Assembly (NCBI GenBank): GCA_014382585.1
Contig: JACNJL010000026.1
Span: 1 to 64,000, forward strand
DNA length: 64,000 nt
Direction of reading: 5' to 3'
Source of the DNA: Limisphaerales bacterium
GTDB taxonomy: Bacteria > Verrucomicrobiota > Verrucomicrobiia > Limisphaerales > UBA1100
Below, piece by piece: positions 17,985 to 34,356 of this stretch (within the stretch, counting starts at the first letter, position 1; every line of letters starts with the position of its first letter). The position numbers and the translations under genes are program-made. The notes below the pieces were generated by a model. The model saw only the letters and a list, made by a program, of their open reading frames with translations. It ran no database searches and was not told the DNA's origin.

Positions 17985-18398
17985 ATGGCAGCAACCACGA
18001 ATACTAATGCAGCCGGCAACGCGCCTGAAATCCCCGCGGTTTCGGGCGCGCTACCTGCGCCCGTCGGCACGGTTCATGAATCCACCGACCCCAAAGGCGC
18101 GTCCAGCGACAAGGCCGAGGACACCCCCGGCGGGGGCATTGATGGCTGGACGATCTTTTGGTTAGCCGCGGGCTTTGCGTTGTTTGTGGTTTTGTGGCGC
18201 AAGGGGTACATCGCCTCCTTCCGTAAATTCATCGGTGAAACCCGGGAGCAACTGTACAAGAGCACGTGGCCCACAATGGACGAACTGAAGCAGCACATCG
18301 TGGTGGTGATGATTTCCTCCGTGATGCTCGGACTATTTACGGTGATCTCGGATAAAATTGTCCGTTTTATCATTTGGGATCGGTTAATGGGCAGTTAG
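17985..18398 (+). CDS. secE: Preprotein translocase subunit SecE
   Basis: 137 residues. A long low-complexity Ala/Pro/Thr N-terminus (about 1-50) precedes a hydrophobic span (about 53-70), the conserved SecE segment FIGETREQLYKSTWPTMDEL and the essential C-terminal span (about 97-125). SecE clamps SecY in the translocon; the conserved amphipathic segment is complete. Having an extra N-terminal span is a variant seen in several phyla. No Shine-Dalgarno sequence is visible before the ATG. Nine bp before nusG. Confidence 0.92.
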   Translation: MAATTNTNAAGNAPEIPAVSGALPAPVGTVHESTDPKGASSDKAEDTPGGGIDGWTIFWLAAGFALFVVLWRKGYIASFRKFIGETREQLYKSTWPTMDELKQHIVVVMISSVMLGLFTVISDKIVRFIIWDRLMGS

Positions 18399-18407
18399 GA
18401 ATTTTTT

Positions 18408-18956
18408 ATGGCACACGAATGGTACGTCATCCAGACCCTCTCCGGACAGGAGCAAAAGGTCGAGAAAAGCCTCGCCAAACGCATTGGCGATGAGGAGATG
18501 GCCGAGTACATCAAAGAAGTGCTCGTGCCCATGGAGAAAGTGGTGGAAGTGCGCGGCGGGAAAAAAACCACCACCCAGCGGAAACTCTATCCGGGTTATA
18601 TGTTTATGGAGGTAAACCTCTACGACGACGAAGGCCGTATTCATGCCGCGCCGTGGGATTTCATTAACGGCACCCAGGGCATCATCGGATTTGTGGGCGG
18701 CGAACGACCGCAACCCACGCCGCCCGCTGAGATCGCAGATATCCAATCGCAGATTGCCGATTCGGAAGAAACCGAACGGCCGAGAGTAAATTTTGAAGTG
18801 AACGAGATTGTAAAAATCAACGACGGTCCGTTCCTCAACTACAATGGCGCCGTTGAGGCGATCGATCCGGAGAGCGGCAAGCTCAAGGTCACCATTGATA
18901 TTTTTGGCCGCAGCACCCCGGTGGAGCTGGAATACTGGCAAGTCGAAAAACAATAA
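18408..18956 (+). CDS. nusG: Transcription termination/antitermination factor NusG
   Basis: 182 residues. The NGN domain opens with EWYVIQTLSGQEQKVEKSL and includes YPGYMFMEV; the C-terminal KOW domain is VNEIVKINDGPFLNYNGAVE to FGRSTPVELEYWQVEK. NusG binds the clamp of RNA polymerase and links it to Rho or to ribosomal protein S10. There is a short extra loop between the two domains (IADIQSQIADSEETERPRV). Follows secE as in most bacteria; an AGGAA precedes the start. Confidence 0.97.
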   Translation: MAHEWYVIQTLSGQEQKVEKSLAKRIGDEEMAEYIKEVLVPMEKVVEVRGGKKTTTQRKLYPGYMFMEVNLYDDEGRIHAAPWDFINGTQGIIGFVGGERPQPTPPAEIADIQSQIADSEETERPRVNFEVNEIVKINDGPFLNYNGAVEAIDPESGKLKVTIDIFGRSTPVELEYWQVEKQ

Positions 18957-18979
18957 CCCACATTTTATAGGAAAACGGA

Positions 18980-19405
18980 ATGGCCAAAAAAGAAATCGGA
19001 ATCATCAAGCTGCAAATCCCCGGCGGGGACGCCAAGCCCGCCCCGCCCGTGGGCCCGGCGCTCGGTCAGTTAGGCGTGCCCATCATGCCCTTCTGCAAAG
19101 AATTTAACGCCAAAACCCAGAACATGGCCGGCACCATTGTGCCGGTGGTCATCACGGTTTATCAGGATAAAAGCTTTACCTTCATCCTCAAATCCCCGCC
19201 CGCAGCGGAATTGCTAAAGAAAGCCGCCGGCATCGCTTCCGGCAGCGGAACGCCCAACAAAGACAAAGTGGGTCGCGTGTCCAAGGCGCAATTATTGGAA
19301 ATTGTGAAAACCAAACAGGACGATCTGAATGCGTTCGACGATGAGAAAGCCATTCGCATCATCGCCGGCACGGCCCGCAGTATGGGCATTGAAGTGCGTG
19401 GATAG
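18980..19405 (+). CDS. rplK: 50S ribosomal protein L11
   Basis: 141 residues, normal length. N-terminal [20 protein letters not shown] is the thiostrepton-site domain; the C-terminal RNA-binding domain ends [13 protein letters not shown]. Part of the GTPase-associated centre with L10 and L12. Shine-Dalgarno AGGA lies upstream. First gene of the L11-L1-L10-L12 group, 67 bp before rplA. Confidence 0.97.
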   Translation: MAKKEIGIIKLQIPGGDAKPAPPVGPALGQLGVPIMPFCKEFNAKTQNMAGTIVPVVITVYQDKSFTFILKSPPAAELLKKAAGIASGSGTPNKDKVGRVSKAQLLEIVKTKQDDLNAFDDEKAIRIIAGTARSMGIEVRG

Positions 19406-19472
19406 TTTTTTGAAATTTTTGAACAAATAAAACCGCGGGAGGGCGTACGTCCGATTGCACCGCAAACACAAC

Positions 19473-20174
19473 ATGCCAAGCAAACGATATAGTAAAGCAC
19501 AGGAATCCCTGAACGGGGATGAGCGTCAGGGACTGCAGGCCGCCATCGGCGTGCTGGCGGGTTTTCCCAAGGCGAAATTCGACGAAACCGTGGAGCTCAG
19601 CTTCCGGATGGGGGTGGATCCGAAGCACTCGGATCAAATGGTGCGCGGCACCGTTTCACTGCCGCACGGTAGCGGCCAGAAAATTGTGGTGGCCGCCTTC
19701 ACCGCCGAAGGCGCGGCAGCCGATGCCGCCAAAGCCGCCGGCGCAGAACACGTTGGCTTCGAAGATTTAATCAAGAAAGTGGAAGGCGGTTGGACCGGGT
19801 TCGACGTCGCCGTGGCCACTCCTGAAGCGATGAAGGCCGGTGTCTCCAAGCTCGGCCGCCAGCTCGGCCCGCGCGGATTGATGCCCAACCCCAAAACCGG
19901 AACGGTAACTGAAGACCTCGGCAAAGCAGTCACCGCGGTGAAAGCCGGACGCGTGGAATTCAAAGTGGACAAATCTGCCAACCTCCACGTTGTCGTCGGT
20001 AAAGCATCTTTCAGCCAAGAAAAGTTGCTGGACAACGCGCGCGCGGCGGTAGACGCGATCATGAAAGCCCGGCCGGATTCGTTCAAAGGCACGTATCTAA
20101 ATAGCTGCACGATCAGCGCCACGATGAGCCCCGGCGTGAAAGTGGATATCAAAGACCTCGGCAAACAAGACTAA
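19473..20174 (+). CDS. rplA: 50S ribosomal protein L1
   Basis: 233 residues. Signature GRQLGPRGLMPNPKTGTV is present, as is the two-domain pattern with SANLHVVVGKASF and the ending TMSPGVKVDI. L1 forms the mobile stalk that guides deacylated tRNA out. The frame opens at a TTG at 19455, but I chose ATG 19473, where MPSKRYSKA starts the usual N-terminus. In E. coli L1 represses the L11-L1 transcript by binding its leader; I see no clear mimic here. Confidence 0.96.
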   Translation: MPSKRYSKAQESLNGDERQGLQAAIGVLAGFPKAKFDETVELSFRMGVDPKHSDQMVRGTVSLPHGSGQKIVVAAFTAEGAAADAAKAAGAEHVGFEDLIKKVEGGWTGFDVAVATPEAMKAGVSKLGRQLGPRGLMPNPKTGTVTEDLGKAVTAVKAGRVEFKVDKSANLHVVVGKASFSQEKLLDNARAAVDAIMKARPDSFKGTYLNSCTISATMSPGVKVDIKDLGKQD

Positions 20175-20194
20175 CGGAGCAACGGAGCAAAACA

Positions 20195-20704
20195 ATGCGA
20201 GCGGAAAAACAATTTTTGACGAATGAATACGTGGAGCGGCTCAACGCGTCGCCCTACTTTATTGCCACCGATTACACCGGCGTCACCATGGCGCAGTTTG
20301 AGGAGCTGCGCGGTAAGTTGCGGGCGGAAAGCGCGGAAATTCACGTGGTGAAAAACTCCGTGTTCCGGAAGGCCTGCGAAGAAACCGGCGTGGGCGATCT
20401 CAACGGCGGCCTGTCCGGACAGGTGGCCGTGGTCACCGGCGAAAGCGAAATCGCCGGTGCCGCCAAGGTGATTAAGGAATACGGCCAAAGCATCAAGCGG
20501 CTGAACATTCACTTTGGTTACCTTGGCGAAGAACGTCTGGAAGGCGAGGCCGTGAATCGGCTGGCCGATCTGCCTTCGCTGGATGTATTGCGCAGCCAAC
20601 TGCTCGGGACTATTCAGGCACCGGCCACGGCGATTGCGCGCGTGATTGGCACACCGGCCACGATGTTGGCCCGCGCCATTCAGGCGAAGTCCGAGAAAGG
20701 CTAA
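20195..20704 (+). CDS. rplJ: 50S ribosomal protein L10
   Basis: 169 residues. Shows the L10 pattern [20 protein letters not shown] and [13 protein letters not shown] in the rRNA-binding half, and the helical L12-binding tail including [15 protein letters not shown]-like sequence ([20 protein letters not shown]). It anchors the L7/L12 stalk. Start ATG follows GGAGC. Confidence 0.95.
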   Translation: MRAEKQFLTNEYVERLNASPYFIATDYTGVTMAQFEELRGKLRAESAEIHVVKNSVFRKACEETGVGDLNGGLSGQVAVVTGESEIAGAAKVIKEYGQSIKRLNIHFGYLGEERLEGEAVNRLADLPSLDVLRSQLLGTIQAPATAIARVIGTPATMLARAIQAKSEKG

Positions 20705-20847
20705 AACGAATTAAACAATTTCGTCTGCCGCGGGTGCGGTGGGCGGTTAAAACACGAACCACTGTAAATCGTCGGGACGCAGGCGGCGCACTGAAATCCC
20801 TTCCGCCAGAGGGACGACGAGACGACACAAAAGAAAGAAAAAACAAA

Positions 20848-21228
20848 ATGGCAGATCTGGATAAAATTGTAGACAGCTTGAGCGAACTCAGCGTGATTGA
20901 GGCCGCCGATCTGGTGAAAAAACTTGAAGAGAAATGGGACGTCAGCGCCGCTGCTCCCGCAGCAGTGGCCGTGGCCGGCCCCGCCGCAGGCGGTGGCGAT
21001 GCGGCGGAGGAAAAGGATTCCTTCGACGTCATCTTCGTCGGCGACGGCGGCAAAAAGATTCCCTGCATTAAAGCGGTGCGCGGCATCAAATCGGAACTTG
21101 GACTGAAAGAAGCCAAGGATTTCGTGGAAAGCGCCCCCGCCACCTTGCTGGAAGGCGTGAGCAAAGATGAGGCCGAAGCGGCCCAGAAAGCGCTCGAAGA
21201 AGCCGGCGCAAAGGTCGAGCTCAAGTAG
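20848..21228 (+). CDS. rplL: 50S ribosomal protein L7/L12
   Basis: 126 residues. N-terminal dimerisation segment ([19 protein letters not shown]), Ala/Pro hinge, and the globular factor-binding domain with [20 protein letters not shown]. The frame is open upstream, but ATG 20848 gives the canonical N-terminus. It sits 143 bp after rplJ, an unusually wide gap that may allow separate control, since L12 is needed in several copies per ribosome. Confidence 0.96.
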   Translation: MADLDKIVDSLSELSVIEAADLVKKLEEKWDVSAAAPAAVAVAGPAAGGGDAAEEKDSFDVIFVGDGGKKIPCIKAVRGIKSELGLKEAKDFVESAPATLLEGVSKDEAEAAQKALEEAGAKVELK

Positions 21229-21405
21229 CTTGGTATTTTACCGGGCACCGGCGGGGGGCATCCTCCGCCGGCCGCCTCGGTGATTGCGAAAGCGATGGCC
21301 GGGGCACACACAAGCGGATCCGCGGAGCCGCTCTTGGATGGGTTAACGTGACAACAATTTGGGGGTAACCCCGTCGGCCAGTAGCCGGCACAGAACAATA
21401 GCGAT
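21229..21405 (+). promoter_or_regulatory. rplL-rpoB spacer with GC-rich hairpin
   Basis: The 177-nt gap contains CCGGCGG (21248-21254) and CCGCCGG (21265-21271), extendable inward by three more pairs to a 10-bp stem with a 4-nt loop. No U-tract follows, so it is not a standard terminator. In enterobacteria the same gap holds a partial attenuator and an RNase III site, which lowers rpoBC output relative to the ribosomal genes; a similar role is a guess. Confidence 0.45.
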
Positions 21406-24400
21406 ATGGCAGCGAACAAAAACGAGCGGATCAACTTCGGTAAAATCAATGAGGTCATTGAACCGCCCAACCTCATTGAAATCCAGAGCGACTCATACGT
21501 CGATTTTCTGCAAATTGGGACTGCGCCTGATAAGCGCAAGAATGAAGGCCTTCAGGCCGTGTTCAAAGAGGTGTTTCCCATCGAAAGTTATGATGGAAAC
21601 ATCATGCTTGATTTTCATAGCTATGAAATCACCCCGCCCAAGCAAACCTGGCTTGAATCCCTCGACGATGGCGGCACATACGGTGCGGCGCTGTACGTGA
21701 CTTTTCAGTTGAAGGAAGGGAAGGGTGTGAAGGAGGAAAAAGTGTTCATGGGCGAGATGCCTCTGATGACGCCCTCCGGCAGCTTTGTGATTAATGGCGC
21801 GGAGCGCGTGGTGGTCAGCCAGTTGCACCGTTCGCCGGGTCTGGCGTTTGAGGCCTCCCAGCACGCGAATGGCAAGATGCTGCATTCGTTCCGCATCATC
21901 CCCGATCGCGGGTCGTGGTTTGAGGCGCAGTATGATACCAGTGATTTGTTGTATGTGTATCTCGATCGCAAGAAACGGCGTCGTAAGTTTTTGATTACCA
22001 CGTTTTTCCGGGCGCTGTGTTTTCTCGAGGACGAATCTCTCAAGGGCACGGATACCGAAATTCTTGAGCTGTTTTACGACATCGAAGAAATCTCTCTCAA
22101 GGCAGCTGAGAAACACGCGAACCTGGCCAACCTCGTGTTGGTGGAGGACGCGGTTGATTCGGAGAAAAACGTGATCGTGGCGCGCGCGTTCGAGCCGCTG
22201 TCCAAGGCGGTGCTTAAGCAAATTGGTGCGGTGAACTCGGGCAAAATTCGTGTGGTGGATACCACCCGCGATGAAGGGCTTATCATCAAGTGCATGAGAA
22301 AAGATCCGACTCACAATGAGGAGGAGGCACTTAAAGAAATTTACAGCCGCCTGCGCCCAGGAGATCCGCCCACGGTGGCCAATAGCCGCGCGCTGCTCAA
22401 GCGATTGTTCTTTGATCCCAAACGCTACGATCTGGGTCGCGTGGGTCGTTACAAAATCGGCCAGAAACTGGGCTTCGAGGATCCCAATCAATCCCGCGTG
22501 CTCACCCGGCACGATCTTGTAGAAGCTACCCGCTATTTGCTCACCCTTAAAATGGGCGGCGGCGTGCTGGACGATATTGATCATCTCGGCAGTCGGCGGG
22601 TACGTACGGTGGGCGAGTTGCTTTCCAACCAATGTCGCGTGGGGCTTGCCCGTACGGAGCGTTTGGTGAAGGAGCGCATGACGTTGTTCGATCGCGAAAG
22701 CGGCACGATGACACCCGCCAAACTGGTGAACCCGAAAGCGCTCAGCGCGGTGATCCGCGATTTCTTTGGGCGCAGTCAGCTCAGCCAGTTTATGGATCAA
22801 ATCAATCCGCTGGCCGAGACGACGCACAAGCGGCGCCTCTCCGCGCTGGGCCCGGGCGGCCTATCGCGTGAGCGTGCGGGCTTTGAGGTGCGCGATGTGC
22901 ACCCGAGCCATTACGGCCGCATTTGTCCGGTGGAAACTCCCGAAGGCCCGAACATCGGCCTGATCGCGAGCCTCGCAATCTTTGCCCGCGTGAATGAATT
23001 CGGCTTTCTCGAATGTCCCTATCGTAAAGTGGAAAAGGGGCGGGCTACGGAACAACTTGATTACCTCACGGCCGATGCCGAGGAAAACTTCACAGTGGCT
23101 CAGGCCAATGCGAAGATTGACGACAAAGGCAAATTTTTGACCGAGTTTGTTTCTTGTCGACGGCGGGGTGACTTCATTGATGTGGAGCCCAAGGGCGTGC
23201 ATTATATGGACGTGTCGCCCAAACAATTAATTTCCGTGGCGGCGGGGTTGATTCCCTTCCTTGAGCATGATGACGCGAACCGCGCGTTGATGGGCTCGAA
23301 CATGCAACGGCAGGCGGTGCCGCTGTTGATCACCGAGGCGCCGCTGGTGGCCACGGGTATGGAGCGGCGATTGGCCGAGGATTCCTGCGCGGTGGTGAAA
23401 TCTGAAGTGGCCGGCAAAGTTGCTTCCGTCACCGGCGAGCGCATTATCATCACCAAGGATGGCGAAATGCCGGTCAACAAACGGAAATTCAAGCACGATC
23501 CGGAATCCGGAATGTGGGTTTATGAAATGCGCAAGTTCATGCGGTCCAACGCCGGTACCTGCGTTAACCAGAAACCGCTGGTGCACCTCAATGAAACTTT
23601 GATAAAAGGGCAAGTCATTGCCGATGGCCCCTGCACCGAGGATGGCGAACTGGCGCTCGGCAAGAATGTGCTCGTCGCCTTTATGCCGTGGAATGGCTAC
23701 AACTTTGAGGATGCCATTATGCTCAGCGAACGGGTGGTGAAAGATGATGTGTTCACCTCTATCCATATCGCGGAATATGAAGTGAGCGCCCGCGATACCA
23801 AGCTTGGCCCGGAAGAAATCACGCGCGACATTCCAAATGTCGGCGAGGAAGCATTGGCGGATTTGAGCGCCGATGGTGTCATTCGCGTGGGCGCGGAAGT
23901 GAAGCCGGGCGACATTCTCGTTGGTAAAATCACGCCCAAAAGCGAAACCGAGCTGGCCCCGGAAGAGCGTTTGCTGCGCGCCATTTTTGGTGAAAAAGCG
24001 GCTGACGTCAAAGACACCTCGCTCAAAGTGCCCAGTGGGACTTACGGTATTGTGATGGATGTGAAGGTCTCCTCCAAAAAAGAGAAGGACACCAGGACGT
24101 CCAACAAAAAAGGCGAGAAACAGGTTGCCGACGAATTCAAGAAACGGCTCACTGATTTGCAGGAGCAACTCACCGAGGCGCTCTCGAATATTTTGCTCGG
24201 GGAAAAAATTCCGCTCGACGTGGTCAACAGTGAGACCGGCGAGATCATCATCCCTGCCAACCGCAAGATTACCAAAACCCTCCTGCGCAAGTTGGCGAGT
24301 GTGTATGATAAGATCGAGATCGATCCCTCGCCGATCCGCAACAAGATTAACGAAATTCTGGGGACCTTCCTCAAGCGTTTTGAGGATTTGAAAACGGCCC

Positions 24401-25257
24401 ATGCCGATGAAGCGGACCGCGTGGAAGCGGGCAACGACATTGATCCCGGCGTGGTCAAGCAGGTGAAAGTTTACATCGCTTCCAAACGCAAGCTCTCGGT
24501 TGGCGACAAAATGGCCGGCCGCCACGGCAATAAAGGTGTGGTCGCCAAGATCGTGCCTGAGGAAGACATGCCTTATCTCAAGGACGGTACTCCGGTGGAC
24601 ATCGTGCTCAACCCCCTCGGTGTGCCATCGCGCATGAACGTGGGGCAGGTGCTCGAAACTCACCTCGGTTGGGCCGCCAAATTGCTGGGCCTACACTTTG
24701 CCACGCCAGTGTTCGATGGCATTCCGGAAACAGATATCCGCGATTACCTCAAACAGGCGACGGCATTGAGCAACGACCGGTTGGTCGGCGAAAACGGCAA
24801 GGCCTATCTGTACGACGGTCTCAGCGGCGATCGGTTCGACCAGGAAATCGTGGTTGGCTACATTTATATGATGAAGCTAGGCCACCTTGTGGCGGACAAA
24901 ATTCACGCCCGTGCGGTGGGCCCGTACAGCCTCGTCACCCAGCAACCTCTGGGCGGCAAAGCGCAGTACGGCGGCCAGCGTTTCGGGGAAATGGAGGTGT
25001 GGGCGATGGAAGCGTACGGCGCGGCCTTCACCTTGCAGGAACTGCTCACCGTCAAGTCCGATGACGTGCAGGGACGCACCCGCATTTACGAGAGCATCGT
25101 GAAGGGCGACAATACACTGGACGCCGGCATCCCGGAATCCTTCAACGTGCTCGTCAAGGAAATGAAATCCCTCGGCCTCGAGGTGGGCGTGGGCTACACC
25201 AACCCCGCCGACAACCAAGCCGAAGCTGACGACACCCTGGCCATCCTCGCCAGCTAA
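21406..25257 (+). CDS. rpoB: RNA polymerase subunit beta
   Basis: 1283 residues. Recognisable blocks: the rifampicin-region segment [53 protein letters not shown] and the C-terminal [18 protein letters not shown], in order along the protein. The rifampicin-binding residues look like the sensitive form. With RpoC it forms the catalytic cleft. ATG start without a visible Shine-Dalgarno sequence. Confidence 0.98.
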   Translation: MAANKNERINFGKINEVIEPPNLIEIQSDSYVDFLQIGTAPDKRKNEGLQAVFKEVFPIESYDGNIMLDFHSYEITPPKQTWLESLDDGGTYGAALYVTFQLKEGKGVKEEKVFMGEMPLMTPSGSFVINGAERVVVSQLHRSPGLAFEASQHANGKMLHSFRIIPDRGSWFEAQYDTSDLLYVYLDRKKRRRKFLITTFFRALCFLEDESLKGTDTEILELFYDIEEISLKAAEKHANLANLVLVEDAVDSEKNVIVARAFEPLSKAVLKQIGAVNSGKIRVVDTTRDEGLIIKCMRKDPTHNEEEALKEIYSRLRPGDPPTVANSRALLKRLFFDPKRYDLGRVGRYKIGQKLGFEDPNQSRVLTRHDLVEATRYLLTLKMGGGVLDDIDHLGSRRVRTVGELLSNQCRVGLARTERLVKERMTLFDRESGTMTPAKLVNPKALSAVIRDFFGRSQLSQFMDQINPLAETTHKRRLSALGPGGLSRERAGFEVRDVHPSHYGRICPVETPEGPNIGLIASLAIFARVNEFGFLECPYRKVEKGRATEQLDYLTADAEENFTVAQANAKIDDKGKFLTEFVSCRRRGDFIDVEPKGVHYMDVSPKQLISVAAGLIPFLEHDDANRALMGSNMQRQAVPLLITEAPLVATGMERRLAEDSCAVVKSEVAGKVASVTGERIIITKDGEMPVNKRKFKHDPESGMWVYEMRKFMRSNAGTCVNQKPLVHLNETLIKGQVIADGPCTEDGELALGKNVLVAFMPWNGYNFEDAIMLSERVVKDDVFTSIHIAEYEVSARDTKLGPEEITRDIPNVGEEALADLSADGVIRVGAEVKPGDILVGKITPKSETELAPEERLLRAIFGEKAADVKDTSLKVPSGTYGIVMDVKVSSKKEKDTRTSNKKGEKQVADEFKKRLTDLQEQLTEALSNILLGEKIPLDVVNSETGEIIIPANRKITKTLLRKLASVYDKIEIDPSPIRNKINEILGTFLKRFEDLKTAHADEADRVEAGNDIDPGVVKQVKVYIASKRKLSVGDKMAGRHGNKGVVAKIVPEEDMPYLKDGTPVDIVLNPLGVPSRMNVGQVLETHLGWAAKLLGLHFATPVFDGIPETDIRDYLKQATALSNDRLVGENGKAYLYDGLSGDRFDQEIVVGYIYMMKLGHLVADKIHARAVGPYSLVTQQPLGGKAQYGGQRFGEMEVWAMEAYGAAFTLQELLTVKSDDVQGRTRIYESIVKGDNTLDAGIPESFNVLVKEMKSLGLEVGVGYTNPADNQAEADDTLAILAS

Positions 25258-25285
25258 CCTGTAACCAACGTAATTTGGAAAAAAT

Positions 25286-29440
<4,155 letters not shown>

Positions 29441-29616
29441 AGTTTTTGAAAGAAAAACCGGCTAAAAGGTCGGAATTGGGGGGCATAACGCCTCCCGGGA
29501 TTTTCCCGAAAATAATTCATAAAACTTGTTGCAACGGGATTTTACTTTGGTATTATCCCGCCCCCGAATCGCTTGCCGACGCGGACAACGCGCGGGCAAG
29601 CGAACTATTTTTTATA
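29441..29616 (+). promoter_or_regulatory. Promoter before rpsL
   Basis: Within this 176-bp gap TTGCAA (29529-29534), a 16-bp spacer and TATTAT (29551-29556) make a good housekeeping promoter, about 60 bp before the rpsL start. It would drive rpsL-rpsG and, through the attenuator-like site, fusA and beyond. A G-rich/C-rich pair near 29478-29498 could end part of the rpoC transcripts but has no U-tract. Confidence 0.6.
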
Positions 29617-30003
29617 ATGCCGACAATTAATCAGCTGGTCCGAAAAGGACGGAAACGGACGAAAGAGAAGAGCGCTTCTCCCGCGCTCGAGAACTGTCCT
29701 TTCCGGCAGGGCGTGTGCCTGCAGGTGTACACGCGGACCCCGAAGAAGCCGAACTCCGCGATGCGAAAAGTTTGTAAGGTGCGCCTCACCAACGGGAACG
29801 AGATTATCGCCTACATCCCGGATGAGGGACACAGTTTGCAGGAGCACTCCATCGTGCTCGTGCGGGGTGGTCGGATCAAGGATTTGCCAGGTGTGCGTTA
29901 CCACGTGGTACGCGGCACCCGCGATGCTGCCGGCGTGGAGAAGCGCCGGGTGAGCCGTTCCAAGTACGGCGTGAAACGCCCGAAGGCCGGCAAGAAGAAA
30001 TAA
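29617..30003 (+). CDS. rpsL: 30S ribosomal protein S12
   Basis: 128 residues. The start ATG 29617 gives the universal N-terminus [12 protein letters not shown]. The decoding loop [12 protein letters not shown] and the second streptomycin-region segment ([16 protein letters not shown]) are intact, with Lys at the first site, the sensitive form. No Shine-Dalgarno precedes the start. First gene of the str group. Confidence 0.97.
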   Translation: MPTINQLVRKGRKRTKEKSASPALENCPFRQGVCLQVYTRTPKKPNSAMRKVCKVRLTNGNEIIAYIPDEGHSLQEHSIVLVRGGRIKDLPGVRYHVVRGTRDAAGVEKRRVSRSKYGVKRPKAGKKK

Positions 30004-30012
30004 GGATTTTAT

Positions 30013-30486
30013 ATGTCACGCAGACGCAGAGCAGTTAAACGCACGATACGCACCGACGCCCGCCATCACAGCCGGCTCATCGGGCGTTTGGTGAACACCA
30101 TTATGAAATGCGGCAAGCGCAATCTCGCGCAAAGCCTGGTGTATGATGCGTTCGACCAAATTAGCGAGAAGCAGGAAGGCGCCACGCCGCTGGAAGTGTT
30201 GCAACGCGCCGTGGAAAACGCCAAGCCGCGTTTAGAAGTAAAGAGCCGCCGCGTGGGGGGCGCCACTTATCAAGTGCCGCTGGAAGTCACCGGCGAACGT
30301 TCCGAAGCATTGGCCCTGCGTTGGATCGTGGGATTTGCCAAGGCCAAAAAAGGCACGCCAATGAAACGGGCGTTGGCCAACGAAATTCTTGATGCGTATA
30401 ACGGTGAAGGCAATTGCATTCGCCGCCGCGATGAGGTCCACCGGATGGCACAGGCCAACAAGGCATTTGCCCATTTCCGCTGGTAA
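30013..30486 (+). CDS. rpsG: 30S ribosomal protein S7
   Basis: 157 residues. Typical S7: MSRRRRA opening, LVNTIMKCGKRNLAQSLVYD, GGATYQVPLEV and the ending HRMAQANKAFAHFRW. It nucleates the 30S head and contacts E-site tRNA. Nine bp after rpsL. Followed by an intrinsic terminator before fusA. Confidence 0.97.
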   Translation: MSRRRRAVKRTIRTDARHHSRLIGRLVNTIMKCGKRNLAQSLVYDAFDQISEKQEGATPLEVLQRAVENAKPRLEVKSRRVGGATYQVPLEVTGERSEALALRWIVGFAKAKKGTPMKRALANEILDAYNGEGNCIRRRDEVHRMAQANKAFAHFRW

Positions 30487-30506
30487 AAACAATTTGGATT
30501 GTGAGA

Positions 30507-30539
30507 CGCCCCGAGCGTGGATTTATCGGGGCGTTTTTT
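30507..30539 (+). terminator. Intrinsic terminator in the rpsG-fusA gap
   Basis: CGCCCCGA (30507-30514) pairs perfectly with TCGGGGCG (30526-30533) around an 11-nt loop, followed by six T residues (30534-30539). It ends 14 nt before the fusA ATG, and no promoter fits between. It is therefore most likely an attenuator or partial terminator rather than an operon end. Confidence 0.85.
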
Positions 30540-30553
30540 AATCCAAACCAACG

Positions 30554-32731
<2,178 letters not shown>

Positions 32732-32739
32732 GTATTTTT

Positions 32740-33051
32740 ATGGCCGGAAATCAAATTAGAATCAGACTCAAAGGCTTCGACCACCGCGTGCTCGATCGCT
32801 CCTCACAGGAAATTGTGGAGACCGTCAAGCGCACCGGCAGTCGCGTGGCCGGCCCCATCCCGTTGCCCACCCGCCGCGAGCGGTTCACCATGACCCGCTC
32901 TCCGCACGTTGACAAAAAGAGTCAGGAGACATTCGAGCAACGCACCCACAAACGGCTCATCGACATTCTCGCTCCCACGCCCAACACCATCGATGAATTG
33001 AAAAAACTGAACCTCCCCGCCGGCGTGGATATTAACATTAGAATTTTCTAG
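32740..33051 (+). CDS. rpsJ: 30S ribosomal protein S10
   Basis: 103 residues, normal. [36 protein letters not shown] and [14 protein letters not shown] are all diagnostic. Also acts as NusE in antitermination with NusB/NusG. It opens the S10 cluster only 8 bp after fusA, without a visible promoter. Confidence 0.97.
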   Translation: MAGNQIRIRLKGFDHRVLDRSSQEIVETVKRTGSRVAGPIPLPTRRERFTMTRSPHVDKKSQETFEQRTHKRLIDILAPTPNTIDELKKLNLPAGVDINIRIF

Positions 33052-33055
33052 CAAC

Positions 33056-33703
33056 ATGGTTGGATTGATTGGCAAAAAAATTGGCACCACGCGCGTCTAC
33101 GACGACGCCGGGAATGCCGTGTGCGTCACCGTGATTCACACCGGCGAAAACCGCGTCGTTCAGTGCAAAACCGCTGACGGCAAAGACGGCTACAACGCGG
33201 TGCAAATCGGGTACGACGATCAAAGCCACAAAAACCGTGTCACCCAGCCGATGCAGGGACACTTCAAAAAACACAATGCCGAAGCCACTAAATGGGTAAA
33301 AGAATTCCGCGATTTCAGCCTCGAAGTGCAGCCGGGCGATACTGTGCCGGTGACGGTGTTTGAGCCGGGCGATCATGTGGACGCCATCGCCCGCACCAAA
33401 GGCCGCGGCTTTCAAGGCGTGGTTAAACGCTGGAACTTCGGCGGCGGTCCTGCCTCTCACGGTCAAAAAGGCTGGTTCCGTCGGCCCGGATCCATCGCCG
33501 CCGGCTCCACCCCGGGTTGGGTGAGTAAGGGCAAAAAGATGCCCGGCCATATGGGCCAACGCCAGCGTACGGTGCAAAATTTGAAAATCGTGCAAGTGCG
33601 CGAGGAAGATCAGTTATTGCTCGTGAAAGGCGCTATCCCCGGAGCCAATGGCGATTACGTGGTCATCCGCGAGGCCAAGAAAAAACCGAAGGCCACAAAG
33701 TAA
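33056..33703 (+). CDS. rplC: 50S ribosomal protein L3
   Basis: 215 residues. Starts MVGLIGKKIGTTRVYDDAG and has the W-finger/loop segment FGGGPASHGQKGWFRRPGSI and KGKKMPGHMGQRQ that reach the peptidyl-transferase centre. The last ~10 residues are Lys-rich. Four bp after rpsJ. Confidence 0.97.
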   Translation: MVGLIGKKIGTTRVYDDAGNAVCVTVIHTGENRVVQCKTADGKDGYNAVQIGYDDQSHKNRVTQPMQGHFKKHNAEATKWVKEFRDFSLEVQPGDTVPVTVFEPGDHVDAIARTKGRGFQGVVKRWNFGGGPASHGQKGWFRRPGSIAAGSTPGWVSKGKKMPGHMGQRQRTVQNLKIVQVREEDQLLLVKGAIPGANGDYVVIREAKKKPKATK

Positions 33704-33718
33704 CTGGAGAAATTTTTG

Positions 33719-34348
33719 ATGGAACTTAAAGTACAGACACTAAGCGGCGAGGAAACGGGAACGTATTCCGTCGGCTTTGATGTCATTCAAGACGAAAAGG
33801 GCGAGCAAGCCGTGCACGACACAGTGGTGGCGTATATGGCCGCCCAACGTAGCGGCACGGCCAAAGCCAAAGATCGCGGCGAAGTGAGCGGCACCGGCAA
33901 AAAACCGTGGCGCCAAAAAGGCACCGGTCGCGCCCGGACGGGTTCGCGCCGCACCAATATTTTCTCCGGCGGCGGCGTAGTGCACGGCCCCGTGCCGCGT
34001 GATTATTCCAAGAAGGTCAACGCCAAAACCCGCACGCTCGCTTTGCGCAAGGCACTCAGCGAACGGCTGAAAGACGGCGAAGTGACCGTGGTGGTCGATC
34101 TCAAACTGGAGACCAAAAAAACTAAAGCCCTCAGCGCCCAACTCGACGCCATTGATACGGAAGCCAAAACGCTTTTGCTTGTGGATGCCGATGCCAGCCA
34201 GAACGACAATCTTTGCCTCGCCTCGCGGAATATTCCGCTGGTGGAACTCGCCGAGGCGAGCAGCTTGAATACGTATCAAGTGCTGCGCCCCGATCGCATC
34301 GTCATCACCCAAGCCGGCCTCGATGCGGTGGCCGGTCGTCTCAAATAA
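33719..34348 (+). CDS. rplD: 50S ribosomal protein L4
   Basis: 209 residues. The tunnel-lining loop KKPWRQKGTGRARTGSRR is conserved; GGGVVHGPVPRDY and the C-terminal NTYQVLRPDRIVIT fit L4. TTG at 33716 immediately precedes ATG 33719; the ATG is taken. In enterobacteria L4 represses its own operon; no leader mimic was looked for beyond the short gaps here. Confidence 0.96.
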   Translation: MELKVQTLSGEETGTYSVGFDVIQDEKGEQAVHDTVVAYMAAQRSGTAKAKDRGEVSGTGKKPWRQKGTGRARTGSRRTNIFSGGGVVHGPVPRDYSKKVNAKTRTLALRKALSERLKDGEVTVVVDLKLETKKTKALSAQLDAIDTEAKTLLLVDADASQNDNLCLASRNIPLVELAEASSLNTYQVLRPDRIVITQAGLDAVAGRLK

Positions 34349-34356
34349 GGAACGCC

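Noticed and set aside
20734-20847. Longer N-terminus for L7/L12
   Set aside because: ATG 20848 begins the canonical sequence, and the extension would be basic and unlike L12.
21248-21271. rplL-rpoB hairpin as an intrinsic terminator
   Set aside because: The stem is strong but the following bases are GCCGCCTCGG, without a U-tract.
21493-24663. Long minus-strand open frames opposite rpoB
   Set aside because: His/Phe/Gly-rich antisense shadows of highly conserved rpoB; no family features.
29446-29616. Longer N-terminus for S12 from the upstream open frame
   Set aside because: The universal S12 N-terminus begins at ATG 29617 and the upstream part contains a promoter.
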